DNA of 64,000 nt from Gonapodya prolifera JEL478 (GCA_001574975.1 KQ965822.1:62001-126000); one strand, 5' to 3'. Positions 9,528-21,610 are shown, counted from the stretch's first letter. The notes: generated from the sequence alone by a model not told the origin. Numbers and translations: made by a program.

Positions 9528-12500
9528 TCAGGAATGCTTTGCCCACGGCGCAAGCACCTGTAGTGTCCGTCGCAACTCTCCCTGATCAAAACTGCGCCAC
9601 GAGGGTGTCACTCCGCCGTGGCGTTCCTCCACCATGTATAGCTTACAGAGCGCTGCGAGTTCCTTCCCCGCCAGATGGACCTCGCCGGTGAGTTCGAGCG
9701 CGCAGATGGAGAGCATGGCGAGATCCCGTGCGCGCGATTCGAGAACACCGAGTTGTTCCGCAGAGCAGGTGCTCAGGGGGAGTGTGTCGTCGCGCGATGA
9801 ACTGTGAGTCAGGAACTTGAGGTTTCGGTAGCTCAAGACGTGCATCAGGGCGCACAAGTACACTGGGAAGCACAAAGATTGAATTGCATTTCAACGATCA
9901 TAGTAACCACCCATTCAAGTGAAAAAAAACAAGGGTTGCAAACCTGCATAAATCCCCGTAACCATGACAACACCACCCCGTTCCCGCCAGTCGGAGTTCA
10001 CAAACGCCTCAAGCAAGCACAGGAACTTCCCTGCAATACCCAGGCACTTGGTGTACCCCTCTTCTTCGTGGAGCCAGGATAGGGGCCAGTGTGTCGCCGT
10101 TTGATCCGCCGGGATAGCGTGAGCAGGAGAAGCAGAAACGGCGGCGGATTCTGACAGCAGAACGACGCATCCCGGTTTTGGTCCGTGCAGGATCATCCAG
10201 GAGCAGAAGAAGTCGAAAATCCAGAATGTGGGACCGGATACGAACACCTTGACACGATGTCGCTATTGAGTGCACCCGCGACGATCGTTTTGCGACAGAC
10301 AGAAGGCACACGCACCTTTTCAGGCGCATCCTCCGTTTTGAAATGTGGCTTGAGGGGCCAAGTATCCACGCGGTACGCGAACCGGCCCTGTCCCGTCTGA
10401 AGCACGTCTACAAAAAACCGCCATCACAACATTAAATCACTCTCCCTCTCACCCGCCCCGTGCACCCCAAAAGCATTTCTCACCTTTAAGGTCCTCCGGA
10501 AACGCCTCCTCGACGACCTGGCAACACGCATCGAGCACTTCCATCCGATTATGCACGCAGCCCGTAGGACATTTGGACGTGGGGCGGCGGAACGGGTCGC
10601 CGCAGCGGATTGGGAGGAATTGCGTTTTGAGGTCGATCCGGAAGAGGGAGATTTGACCCGCGATGAAGGCGGCGAAGGGCATCAGGGCTGGTATTGGTTT
10701 GTTGGTGAGAAAGAGGCGCGGTGATCGTGAGTCGCAATGACAGAACCCCCCTTGTGCCGATTTTGATTTCGTCGAGCCACCCACCGGTATCCGGCACTCT
10801 CCCACCCACGAACATCTCCCTCGCCTTTTCGGGGTCCAAGACAAAGAACTCGGACGCGCTCGGACCTTCGCCGGTTGGATTGTCGGGCCAGGGCGGGGAG
10901 CGGATGCCGGGGAAGTGTGGGGGTGTGGGGTTTTCTTGTGTGTGTCCGAAGGAAGGTTTGGGGGGGTTCGGGGGTGAGGATTGGTGTTGGTGAAGATGAA
11001 GAGCGATGGTTCCGATGATTCACCTTTGCCGAGGGCGACCAAGTCTCCGAACGCGGATGTATACGGGATCGTGTAGTGGCATAACGTATTCCGCTCGTGT
11101 GCGAAAATCAGCCAGAAAATCCTGCGATGGAACGGACAGATGTGTTGACGAAGCTCTCCGCATATATTTGGATAAGGGCGGGAAGGAGACTCAAATATAC
11201 GCACATTCGTCGACTTTCCTTCTCCTTTACAGGTCTGTTCCGCAACTCCGGGCAGTCGTCCGGGTCCACGTGCAGGCCGATCTTGAACAGGAGCTCGACG
11301 AGGATTCTAAACGCAGATGGGTGACGGGGCTGTGTGAAAGGCGGGAAGGTGACAGGAAGCATGGAGGAGCACGTACGAGAGCACGGCGAGGTTCGTGAGC
11401 ATGTTTGTGTGGAAGTTGGAGGAAAGGGCCTGGGTGTGCCGGTGAGCGTTGTACGTGTTAAAGGTGGAAGATCCGTCGTGTCAACTTCGAAGAGCAAAGC
11501 TGTGCTGCACTGACCAGGAGAAGATGCATCAACGCCGTCTTGGAAACAAAATGAGCAGGATTACTATAAAAGATGGGAACCAATCCAAAATGACGAACCA
11601 GCTCTCTGATCCCCGGATTTCGCGAGTTCTGAATCATGGACGTCAGCTGCAACCCGCGCTCGAAAAACGGCAGTCCGTCGCGATTCGTGCCCGTCATGCC
11701 TTCGATGAGTGGGCGTTTCTGGTGGAAAGAAAGAGCAGGGGCAGAAAATGAACACTTTCTGTGATGAAAATGTAGACTTTGAATGTCGGAAGGCAACATA
11801 CAACATCCCCTCGTGATGAGAATTGTGATGCCAGGGCAAGCATGCTGTACACGAGAATGGAATCAGTGGCGTCGTCACCACGAAACATGTCGGGTTGAGG
11901 CAAGAACCGGTGCTGGTCGTGTAGAACCGTTATAAACGAAGTGAATAAGATTGTGTGGAGGTTTAAGGCAGCGTACCACAACCCATATGTCAATCTCTTC
12001 GGCGAGCTGGAAGTAGCGAAACAAAAGACCTCGCAGACCATTTTCGGCTGGGAGTGAAGCTGGCATGGGGGGTTTGGACGTTGTGATGGCGGCCCGGTCA
12101 TCCGGAAAATTGTGACAAATTCCGCAACATACTCAGTCCACCGAATATCCCAATGGCAGTATGAGGGTGAAGGACTGGCGACTGTAAGACAACCTCAGAA
12201 CTATCGCTCGGTGAGCTTTTTGGGGAAATGGTCTCGATTTTGGTGTCTTGTTCGGGGACTTCGGTTTTATACGTTTCATTTGGCGATGCCCCACGCTGCG
12301 GCGAAGGCGATCCGTCGTCACTTGGTGCAGGTGTCTGTGGCGAGTCAGATTGGCGAAGACACGGGATGCCGGTGTTGTAGCATCTGTCGCACTGAGTCGA
12401 AGGCAAAAAGTTGGCGGGTATCTGATACCGACAGCACATGCGCAACCCCTTACCGGATTGCCGCCTGAGCATTTCTAGCCCCAGGCATAAGGTGTAAGGC

Positions 12501-12651
12501 AGGGTCGGGGTTGGCATTAGGGATGGCGCAAGTGGAAAGGAAGGTATGGCAGAGGAGGATGTCGCAGGACTCTCGCACTCGCCAATCACAGGCGACTCAC
12601 CACGCGATCCTTCTTGCATTTGACGCAGGCTGTCTTCGGCTTCGGCGGCAT
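9528..12651 (-). CDS. Zn2Cys6 fungal transcription factor
   Basis: Nuclear DNA-binding regulator. The first exon (12601-12651) encodes MPPKPKTACVKCKKDRV. A 21-nt micro-exon (12454-12474) encodes KCSGGNP, and the third exon starts at 12391 with CDRCYNTGIPC. Together they make C-x2-C-x6-C-x5-C-x2-C-x6-C, a perfect Zn2Cys6 cluster. A Ser/Pro-rich stretch follows, then exons of the fungal-specific regulatory domain (for example the stretch ending LVYSMLALASQFSS near 11840, and LVELLFKIGLHVDP near 11280). The last exon ends LQVLAPWAKHS with a stop at 9528. Exact middle splice sites were not all fixed. The target pathway cannot be told. TAD1 ends 116 bp away and converges with it. Confidence 0.82.
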
Positions 12652-13465
12652 CACCGGCCGGTGCCCAGGGCTGTTGGGGGTGAAATCTCGTAAAGTTCGC
12701 TTCGATTTTCTGCCGGGGCCAGACCGTGGAGGGGATGCCTTTATGATATTTTACGCCTCAATCCCCACGTGAAATGCACACACACACAAAAAAAAAACGG
12801 AGCTCCTTTGTCCCCTTTCCTCAGGTGTTCTGACGTGTGCTCTCAGGTGCAGAGTCTTGCTCAGTAAATTATTCATCCGGGTGATTCAGGAAACGATAAG
12901 AAAGGTCACAACTGCATAACCCTGTCCCGGAAACATCTGCTGATATGTATTCGTGTTTTCTTCAGGACCAATTAAAGTATAAAACGAATGGAAGTGTCAC
13001 TGTGCTGCAAAGGTTGTCTGTCGGAAGGGGGAGACAACCGACCCCTTATCCTGACGCCTCCTCCCTCCCCCATTCTTCATCTCCAGTCCCATTCCCCGGC
13101 TTCATCGGCGAAATTCTGCCATGTGCTCTCGCGCTGTGCAATCTCTCATTCAGGCTGGCCGCAGATGGTCGCCTCCCTCGTCCTCCGGCAATATCCCACC
13201 CCGCACACATCTGACAATTGACATACTGTCCGCCTCGGGAGGCGGCGAGACTGGCCCGTCCCATGCTGTCTTCAGTCCGCGTTTGGCACCAATCGAGATT
13301 CCAGTCGACTCCAGCGCCTGCCAACCGAAGTAGCACTCCAACACGAACGCGATTCTCCAAATACGCTGCGTTCAACCCAGGAGACGTCAGTAAGAAGTAA
13401 TCAATTTCCTCGCCTCACAACCCATCTTCACCTGGGCCCAATCAACCCTCAAAGGCCATGTAAAG
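12652..13465. other. Intergenic, upstream of the Zn2Cys6 gene and the acyl-CoA synthetase pseudogene
   Basis: Holds a CA/A-rich tract (12777-12800) and C/T-rich stretches near 13030-13100. Open frames on both strands show no family signature. This is the shared promoter region of two divergent genes. Confidence 0.5.
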
Positions 13466-14919
13466 CCGTGCCCACTTTCGGTGCCCGCATCGGCAAACTA
13501 CACACCACTGAACCCCATCTCGTTTCTGGAATGGTCGGCAAGAGTGTACCCCGATAAAGTGGCGATCAAGCATGGAGACTGGGAGATTACGTAACGTGAG
13601 GTGAGCGGGGAGGTCGGACTTTGAAGAGTTGAATAGGTTGTCGATAATTGCAAATGATCGACTGACCATCTTCCTATTAATAGTTCCACTACCGAGTCCG
13701 CCTCTTCGCGTCAGCTCTCCACAAGGCCGGTCTGAAGAAGGGCGAAAAAGTCGCCGTACTCTGGTACGTTCCTTCTCGCCTCCATCGTGATCGCGCTCCC
13801 CAACCCAAGTCCGCTCACCCCACCACCGCAGCTGCAATACCATCCAACCGCTCGAATCCCACTACGCCGTACTTCTGGCCGGCGGAGTGCTCGTGACCGT
13901 CAACACCCGCCTCGCCCTTCCCGAAATCAGTTACATCCTGTCCCACTCCGAATCCACATTCCTGATCGTGGACCACGAACGGACCTTCAACGGCGGAATC
14001 CAAAAAACCTGGGCAGAGCTCAGTCGAGACCCACGCCGGCTGATCGTGACGGACGATTCGGGGTGGCGCGCGACGGACGGGTACGAGCAGTTTCTCGACA
14101 GCGTGAGCGAGGATATGGAAGGGGAGGTAAAGCAGTGGGTGGAGTTCGAGCCGGTGAAGGACGAGATGGAGACGATTTCGATCAATCATACGAGTTGTGA
14201 GCCCAACTTTTACCGTCGACGAGGAGGTGTCAGAATGTGACCTCACGATTTTAGGTTTTAGGTACTACCGGCAAGTGCGTAAATCTCTTGCCCCCAATGT
14301 CGAAAACATTCCTAACACCCCTCGTTGTCGCTTCGCGAACAGACCAAAGGGCGTCCAGTACACCTACCGCGGCTGCTACCTCACGGCGCTCAACGTCGTC
14401 ATTGGCACGCGCCTCAATTTCGACTCCAAATTCATGTTTGTCGTGCCGATGTTGTGAGTTTCGGTGTTCTTTTTTTGTTTCTTCCCCCTCCTGCTCCTGA
14501 AACGAGCTCTTCGTTGGAAACGTACCCCACCCGCCCACCGCCCACCAGCCACTGCAACGGCTGCACGTTCCCCTGGGCCCTCGCGTCCGTGAGGGGGCCT
14601 TCTACCCGGTCCGGAAGATCGACTACGACCACATGTGGGAGCTACTGTCCAAGGAGAAAGTGACGCACTAGGTTGAGGCGCCTACCGTGGGTTTCGTTCC
14701 CTTTTCCTCTTTTCGGCGCCGTTTGCGCCGAAGACCCTGTTGAGCCTCACACTGCTTGCGCAACCAGGTCCAAGCCTTCCTGGTAAACAACCCCAACGCG
14801 CATCCAATCACGCACGGAGTGACGGCGCTGACGGGCGGGTCTGCACTGGCGCCGAGTCTGTTGGGGAAGATGGGGATTTGGCCGATTATTCATGTGTCTG
14901 GTATGACGGAGACGACGGG
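13466..14919 (+). pseudogene. Truncated acyl-CoA synthetase (AMP-forming) pseudogene
   Basis: Several exons keep the family's motifs: SARVYPDKVAIKHGDWEIT, FASALHKAGLKKGEKVAVLW, VLLAGGVLVTVNTRL, the P-loop-like TTGKPKGV split by an intron at 14275-14342, CNGCTFPWALA, APT, LTGGSALAP and SGMTETTG. Two codons where the family has Tyr are stops: TAA at 13592-13594 (family ITYREF) and TAG at 14669-14671 (family KVTHY.APT). No good ATG precedes the first exon. After the donor at 14920 no exons for the remaining C-terminal part exist before the next gene at 15172. The protein would have been a medium- or long-chain acyl-CoA ligase; the locus is dead. Confidence 0.8.
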
Positions 14920-15171
14920 GTGAGTGCATTTTTCACATTTGATCCAAATCCGTGAAATATGTTCGCACTCCATAGATTCAGAAGTTCATTTTGCGAGAGC
15001 GAGAGTTTGCACACTTGAAAAAACGGATTAACTAGGTCTCTGAAATACCAGTATTATTGTTGTATCCTGACATGTTTTCCCATGAGACCAAACCGGGCCG
15101 GCTCCGGCTAAATGATCGGCCTGAGAACTGCCGCGGAGTTATTAAGCTCCCTCACCCATCTCCCAGTTATC

Positions 15172-17107
15172 ATGGCTCGTTCGCTCTTCACGCGGCCTCC
15201 GGACTACAGCAATCTGGACATTCCAGCGCCCTACATAAAGGCGTACTCCTGGCCTTACTCCGTTCACCCTGGGGAAACCTTCTCTCTACACGTTTCGTCC
15301 CCAGTGCCGGGAGTCAAAGTGACAGTCATACTGCACGATGGGACCTCGCTTGGACGCACAGTTTTCGAAACGATCGTACGCGGCGTTGGAAACCATCCCC
15401 TTCCGGCCGACGCGTTCGAGAACGGCTGTGGGTGGCCAGCCGCCTGCGTGATCGAGACGCAGAATTCGTGGCCTTCAGGGTGGTATGATATCGTCCTGCA
15501 CCCAGTGGAAAGTAAAGAAGGGAAGGAGCATGTGGGCCCAACGTGGGATCATTCGAGGGCATTCGTCGTCGTCCGTCCGGCACGCAGCAGTGACGCAAAG
15601 ATACTGTTGGAACTTGCAACGAATACGTACAATGCCTACAATGACTTTGGAGGGCTCAACCTGTGAGTACTCCCATCATGGAGTCTACCTTGTGGGCGGT
15701 CAGTCATGTCACCCTCAACTCAGGTACACTGGAGCTGTTCGCGGCTCCTTTCAACGTCCAATGGCACCGGGGCTTTTGTACAAGCCTCCCGGAAAAGGCC
15801 ATCGCGTCGCCCACCTGGACGCCTCCGCGAGCGACTTGAATCATAGAACCCACGTCCGGTATCTCCGAGCTGGCAATATGACCTCATGGGGAGGCTCCGG
15901 TGGATGGCCGAATTACGAGAAGGGTTTCGTGTCGTGGCTGTACTCTCAAGTGGGAATGGCCGCCGTGGATATGTGCGTTAACTCCGATTTGGAGTTTTAC
16001 GGGGACGAAGTTCTTGCAGGGAAGTTGCTTGTCCTTAGCGTGGGCCATGACGAGTATTGGAGCAAAGGAATGCGAGACACGGTGGAAGGGTTCATTGGTG
16101 AGATAAGAATGGCCCTTGTTTCTTGTTGCTCAGCCTCTGAGTTTCATTGCTGTCTGCCATCAGCGAAGGGAGGCAATGTGGCATTCTTGAGTGGCAATAC
16201 CTCTTATTGGCAAGTACGACTCTCGCCAGATGATGGTGGCGCCACAAGTAAGCATACCATCTTGAGTCGTGGTGATCGTCCACATCCTTGCCAAACATAT
16301 CGCCATAACTCCGCAATAACCAGTGACTTGCTACAAAGGCAAGTTCGACTCCGACCCAATGTACGCCTCCCCATCTACGCGCCACCTCACGACGTCCATG
16401 TGGAGTGATCTTGTCATCAAGCGACCGGAGAACACGATGACGGGAGTCAGTTTTACCAGGGGTGGATATGCAAGGATACGCAAACGGGTTCCGAGAGGAT
16501 CGGGAGGTTACACGGGTGAGCAAGATATTGAAGCAGCGATATCTCGTCGTCTCTAATTCTTGTTGTACTTCGTTTCACACAATGATCCTCTCCAGTATAC
16601 CGCCCCTCTCATTGGCTCTTTGAAGGCACCTCCCTCTCATACGGCGACGTCTTCGGTGGCTCTGCCACAATCGTCGGGTATGAATGCGACGGATGCGCCT
16701 TTACAATCGACTCCGCCACCGGACTCCCCGTACCCACTGGGGAGGACGGCACACCGGGCAACTTTGAAATTCTGGGCATGTCCCCCGCGAGCCCATTTGA
16801 TCGTTTGGACGCGTCTCGGCCCGTGCCGGACGACGTGCTCTCCGAGGTGGAGTTCAACGCGTACCGTGTTTTTGGTGACTACACGGTACCGAGCATTTTG
16901 AAACTGAGTCACGGGAATGCCGTACTGGGCTCGTGGAGGGACGAAAAGTCAGGAGGTACTGTTGTGACGACGGGGTGCACGGATTGGGTGTGTGGCGTGG
17001 AAGAGAGGGATGATATGGTAACGAGATGCACCGTCAATATAATCGAGAGGTTGGGCGGTTTGAAGTGCAAGGTGGTCTCGGAAGGGCACAAGTCAAGCCG
17101 GTTGTAA
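15172..17107 (+). CDS. N,N-dimethylformamidase beta-subunit-like protein
   Basis: Five exons (15172-15662, 15724-16097, 16164-16247, 16324-16515, 16596-17107) sum to 1653 nt, 550 aa. The sequence follows the C-terminal domain of the large subunit of bacterial N,N-dimethylformamidase: NTYNAYNDFGGLNLY, FVSWLYSQ, LLVLSVGHDEYWSKGMRD, GGNVAFLSGNTSYWQVRL, MTGVSF and SHWLFEGTSLSYGD. The fold is expected to be cytosolic; no signal peptide is seen at the chosen ATG. An upstream in-frame ATG at 15112 would add 20 residues. The true substrate in fungi is not known to me. A small-subunit partner is not present nearby. GC content and introns match the neighbours, so there is no sign of recent transfer. 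Confidence 0.75.
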
Positions 17108-17179
17108 TCTTTATTAGAACTCGAAGATCAGTGTACACGACAAGCTTTTATTGACACTCCACGATCCCAGCTGAACACC

Positions 17180-18746
17180 TCAAAAGCGACCCCGCATTTT
17201 CTTGCCAAACGCTTGCAGATTGTAAGGGTACGGCAGACCCTTGAAGCTCTTTTCATCCAGTCGTTTCATCTGCTCCTCTGAAAGCGCAAAGGTTGACGTC
17301 GCGAGGTTATCCTCCAACTGTTTCATAGTTCGAGCGCCGATAATCGTGCTTGTGATTCCTGGCTTCTGGACGCACCAGCGCAGGGACACCGCGGCGAATG
17401 GTTGCGATACTTCGGTGGATACGGAGGAGATTTCGTCGAGAAGAGCGTACGTGTGTGGGTTGGCGTGATTATCGTAGTTGGTCTGTCAATCAGGTCGATA
17501 TCAGTCGCTTGTGGCACAATGAAGTACGAAGAGCAGTAGGAATACTCGCCTCGCCCCATCCAACAGTCTGCGCCCATCCAATGCGGGATCCGAAAACAGT
17601 GTCTTTCTTGGTGTCACGGTTGAACTTTCCGGCCAGAATTCCTCCCTTGAGGGGACTCCAGGGCAGCTGTAGTTGCGAATCAATGTCTTTCGTAAGAATG
17701 GTGATACTGAAGAAAAATCATCGGGACCATCCAACGTACAATCGCCACCCCCCGCCTCTGACACACATCTACAAGGTCCCATTCCAAGTTCCTCTCAAGA
17801 AGCGAGTACTGCTGCTGGATGGAGACGAACGGCTCGAGGTTGTACTTGTCTTGGATGTCGAGGCTCTCCTGGAGCTGCCAAGCGGAAAAGTTTGAGCAGC
17901 CAATGTAGCGCACTTTTCCGATGCGCACAAAGTCATTGAGCGTCGCTGTCAAGATTATTGTCGGTGTGTGGCAAATTTGGCACATTTCATGTGGTCTTTG
18001 TAAACTCACCAAGCGTTTCCTCTGTAAAGAAATACGAAGTGTGAAAGATAGGTCGGGACGATCACCTTCCTAGGAAGGATACTACATACTCAGCGGGGTT
18101 CCCCAGTCGAAAGCGTGGCACTGATACAAATCCACGTAGTTTGTCCCAAGCCGCTCAAGAGAGGCTTCCAGTGCCGCCACAAGGTGTTTTCGGGACAGTC
18201 CTTGATCATTTGAGCCAAGTCCCGTTGGTCCATTCGCCTGCAGATTGGGACATGTTCCAAGTCAATCCGACGGGAGTCGATTGAAGGACTTGTTCAAATC
18301 TAACCGTACCTTTGTCGCAACAACTATGTCATCGCGCTTTTTGGTTTTAAGCCACTTTCCAACAACGATTTCTGACGATCCTGTGCCATAAACATTTGCT
18401 GTGTCCTTTCGACGGTGTGATGTGGCGGGATTTGATCAACTGCTTGTCGCCTGCAAATGAGTACAGAACCCACTATGAAGTTGCCACCGACTTCAACAAA
18501 TCTGTCCATAAAGTTGAAAGCCAGTTGGTCGTTTTCCACCACCGGCTATTCCAAAAGTCGGGGAAAATCAACATTTCTTGTCGCCAAGGCCCACCATGGG
18601 AGACAGAAACACGGTGTAAGGCGTACCATGCGAGCTCCAAATCTCGACGATCCATCGCCAAACGTCATCGCTCCAAGGCAAATGTCAGAGATTCTGCAAC
18701 CAGTCGATCCGAGGTAGTTCATCTTCATTTTCGGCTTCGACGCCAT
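17180..18746 (-). CDS. Aldo/keto reductase
   Basis: NADPH-dependent oxidoreductase of the aldo/keto reductase superfamily. The start ATG at 18744-18746 opens with the strand [22 protein letters not shown]. Later exons give [12 protein letters not shown] (catalytic Asp and Tyr), DDIVVATK (catalytic Lys), [15 protein letters not shown] (catalytic His), [33 protein letters not shown] and a C-terminal cofactor-binding exon with [17 protein letters not shown], ending GKKMRGRF. All four catalytic residues are present, so an active enzyme is likely. Length is about 345 aa in seven or so exons; I did not fix every splice site. Substrate unknown. It converges with the DMFase-like gene, only 72 bp apart. 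Confidence 0.85.
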
Positions 18747-19118
18747 CTCGGATTGGTGGGAAGGATCGTAATGAAACTCAAGGTCGCGGTGGGCAGCTGC
18801 CGGTGAGTCTGTAAATCGAATTGAACAGAGATAACAGAGATCGGGTCAACTTTTGCCGACGTTTGGTCACCTTACCCACACTCATAATAACAACAAGTTC
18901 TTATTCCCGAAGGGTGCACGCGTGCGCCGATAAAGCAAAGAGTCTCTCATGCGGTATTATGATGTAACCGCGAGCCGTGATGCAGCTGAAATTCATCGTA
19001 CCTTCATAAGGAGCTATTGAAGCACCATCAATCTCGCCGACCGTGACTTTTGGAAGTCTTTTTGTGCCCTTGATGCACGTTATCTGTTCAGTTGAAATTC
19101 ATTTGCACTTGAAGCCGA
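18747..19118. other. Divergent promoter region between reductase and SET gene
   Basis: No gene is seen. The two flanking genes are transcribed outwards from it. Confidence 0.5.
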
Positions 19119-20489
19119 ATGCATCCGGCCCCACCAACCACGCTTGAATCCCACCTCCGCGTCCTTCGCCTCCTCCAATCACGCAGCGACGCCCATGTGG
19201 ACGAACGACTGTGTGTACGGTCTGATGGATGGGGCGGATTCGGACTCTTCACGTCCTTCGAGACTCGATCGGACAACGACGAAAAGCCAAGCGATCATGA
19301 TGGCGTAAACGGGGTCGCGACACGATCCATGGAGGGTGTTTCGGTGGATAAAATAGCCGAAGACGGGGCTGCTTCCTCTGAATCAGGGGATTTGCCCATC
19401 GTGCATCAAGACAGACCCTCGAAAAGCCCGGCATCGGACATTTCCGGCGATGCAGATTCCACATTATCGTCAATCATTGAAGCAGGTTCACCATTGATAC
19501 TAATACCCCGCTCGCTGATGCTGCATGGTCCCGAGATTGTACCCGATGAAGTACTTACAAGCACGGGACTCAACCTCACCGAGTTTCGTGGCGCCGTCAC
19601 AGCGCTCAAACTTGTGGCTGCAGCGAGGGATGCTGCGCGGGGTGATGGCATCGTCGGGATGGACTCTGACGCTGCTGAAGTCGTCGTCGCGTATTTGCGT
19701 TCATTGCCAACAACAAACGATCTCCTGCACCTTCCCCGCTCCCACGCTCCACCACCATCGACCACAAGCCCCACATTCGACCTTTTCACGCCCCTCTTCC
19801 GTCCCTCACCCGTCCTCCTACGCTCCTTCGTCGGCCAAACCTCCTCGTTGCACCGCCTATTCGAGCTCTCCACAACACACCCCGCCCTCCTCCAATTCCT
19901 ACCAGAAGGGCACGATCCGCCATCGTGGCAGGAATACCGCTGGGCGTGGTGTATTATCCAATCCCGTGCCATCGGGCTATGGTACGGTCCGACGCTGGTG
20001 CCGTTCGTGGACTTATTGAACCACTCGCATCCTCCTAACGTCGTCTGCTTTCCGATGCGGTCGAAGCCAAACTCGTTCGAGGACGCGCCTGAAGAGTTGG
20101 CGTTGTCGTTTGAAAGTATTGGAGATCTAGAACCTGGAACGGAACTCTTGTGGAACTACTCCTCGCATTCGGACGACGTGGGGTGGCTCCTCGGGTACGG
20201 ATTCGTTCCGGCAGATGGGAGGTCAAGTGGAGCAGTAGGGGCAGCGGAGACGCTGGCTGTGGAAGGAAACAGTTGCGAAGTGGATCAAATCACGGCGAGT
20301 GAGGTGGAGCACCGGTTGAAAATGTATTACGAGGGTCTCTCACGGACTTCCAAGTTGCTATCTGGCAATGTTGAAGCTTTGTGTGGGGTGCCTCGAACAC
20401 TAGTAGAAGAGGTGCAGAAGCTCCTGGAGAGGGAGAAGGTCGTTTGGGAGAAGATTCGCTCCGAGTTGGAACAAGCACGATCAGATTAG
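19119..20489 (+). CDS. SET-domain protein (Rubisco-LSMT/SETD3-like methyltransferase)
   Basis: Single exon of 456 codons. The arrangement is a SET domain split by a long insert, as in the RKM/SETD3 family that methylates non-histone proteins such as ribosomal proteins or actin: GFGLFTS near residue 45, a low-complexity acidic insert (about 55-130), LIPRSLMLHG, RWAWCIIQSRAI near 275, LVPFVDLLNHSHPPN near 300 (the NHS cofactor/active-site motif), and ELLWNYSSHSDDVGWLLGYGF near 345 (the catalytic Tyr region). A helical C-terminal part follows, as in substrate-binding domains of this family. Being intronless is unusual for this window. Substrate cannot be told. Confidence 0.78.
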   Translation: MHPAPPTTLESHLRVLRLLQSRSDAHVDERLCVRSDGWGGFGLFTSFETRSDNDEKPSDHDGVNGVATRSMEGVSVDKIAEDGAASSESGDLPIVHQDRPSKSPASDISGDADSTLSSIIEAGSPLILIPRSLMLHGPEIVPDEVLTSTGLNLTEFRGAVTALKLVAAARDAARGDGIVGMDSDAAEVVVAYLRSLPTTNDLLHLPRSHAPPPSTTSPTFDLFTPLFRPSPVLLRSFVGQTSSLHRLFELSTTHPALLQFLPEGHDPPSWQEYRWAWCIIQSRAIGLWYGPTLVPFVDLLNHSHPPNVVCFPMRSKPNSFEDAPEELALSFESIGDLEPGTELLWNYSSHSDDVGWLLGYGFVPADGRSSGAVGAAETLAVEGNSCEVDQITASEVEHRLKMYYEGLSRTSKLLSGNVEALCGVPRTLVEEVQKLLEREKVVWEKIRSELEQARSD

Positions 20490-20609
20490 AGCTGATTTTT
20501 AAAGTTTCAATTTCAATTTTTGACAGACTGCAGAGATGCTTTTTCGAAACACACAAAACTACCTCAAAACCAAAGTGCTAATGAATATGCAGTCAGAGAT
20601 TCTCATCCT

Positions 20610-21462
20610 TCAGTTGATCTTGATCCTCTTCGCCTCGGGCTTCTTCTCCTCTTCCTTTCCAATCGTCAGCTGAAGTACGCCGTTGTCAAACTTGGCGTCC
20701 ACCTCTGCAGATAAAACACAACGGCGGATGGTCAGACCAAATATCTCAGTCGTAAAGACGATGAGCAACTCACGGTCCTGTTTGGCATTTTCGGGCAACC
20801 TGAACGCCCTCTGGAACGACCCGTACGACCTCTCCACCACGTGGTGTGTCTCGTCCTTGACCTCGGACTCTTCCTTGCGCTCGGCTTTGATGGAGAGGAC
20901 GTTGTTGTCAATTGTCAGGTGGATGTCCTGGTGGATCAATGTGTCAGTTTGCATCACGAAAGTCGATGACGATGTTCGAATCATACCTCTTTCTTCACGC
21001 CCGGAAGGTCGGCTTTGACGAGGTATGCCTTGGGAGTCTCACTCACATCGACCCTGTACCAGAGGATCACCACGTCAGCAATGAAGAATGACGACATGGT
21101 CAAACGAAACGATGAACCCACCTGAACGCCCTCCCATCTCTTCCCCACGGAGCCAGCCATCCACTCGTGGGCTGTCCGGCTCTTGCAACTTGCTTGCCAT
21201 GACCGTTAGCAGCTGCCTCCCCATTTCCGGCTTGCTGACCCGACGTGACTTGCCGAGCGGCCTGGCCTTCCTGTCCTGCACCGGTGATGCTACGAATGCG
21301 GTGGTCGATGTAGCCGGGCAGACGAGGGTAGCGGTCGGCGAAGGGGTCGCGGAAGAAGGGCTGTGGTGTGACGTGAAGTGAGAGGACTGATGATGACGAA
21401 GAGTGGTGATCAAGTATTGAAGTACGTACGTCGTCAAAAATGTCCCAGCTGAAGAGCGACAT
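20610..21462 (-). CDS. Small heat-shock protein (Hsp20/alpha-crystallin)
   Basis: ATP-independent chaperone that binds unfolding proteins as oligomers. The ATG is at 21460-21462. Exon 1 (21430-21462) encodes MSLFSWDIFDD. Exon 2 encodes a Gly/Gln/Ala-rich N-terminal region after PFFRDPFADRYPRLPGYI. The alpha-crystallin domain spans the next exons: RVDVSETPKAYLVKADLPGV, NVLSIKAERKEE, the stretch SYGSFQRAFRLPENAK, and the family signature DNGVLQLTIGK. It ends KRIKIN at 20610. About 165-185 aa, normal size. A heat-shock-element-like cluster lies just upstream, which fits stress induction. Confidence 0.88.
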
Positions 21463-21546
21463 AGTTATGCTTGATTTCCTTGAGGAGATTTGTAAATTTG
21501 ATTTGATTTGAATTGGATTTCGATGCGGGAGAGGGAGGGGCGCGTG

Positions 21547-21610
21547 TTTTTATGGGAATGGCTGAGTTGTGGCGCAGCGTTTCCAGCAAGTTCTTCCAAC
21601 ATCCAGAACC
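21547..21610 (-). promoter_or_regulatory. TATA-like box and heat-shock-element-like cluster
   Basis: Read towards the Hsp20 gene, GAA/TTC half-sites cluster at 21580-21610 (TTCTGGA, GGAAGAAC, TGGAAA), an imperfect heat-shock element. A TATA-like CATAAAAAC follows at about 21547-21555, some 85 bp before the start codon. Assigned by pattern only. Confidence 0.4.

Noticed and set aside
13046-13375. Minus-strand open frame of about 110 codons upstream of the acyl-CoA synthetase relic
   Set aside because: No family motif, no homologous pattern and Gly/Arg-rich composition, as expected by chance in GC-rich DNA.
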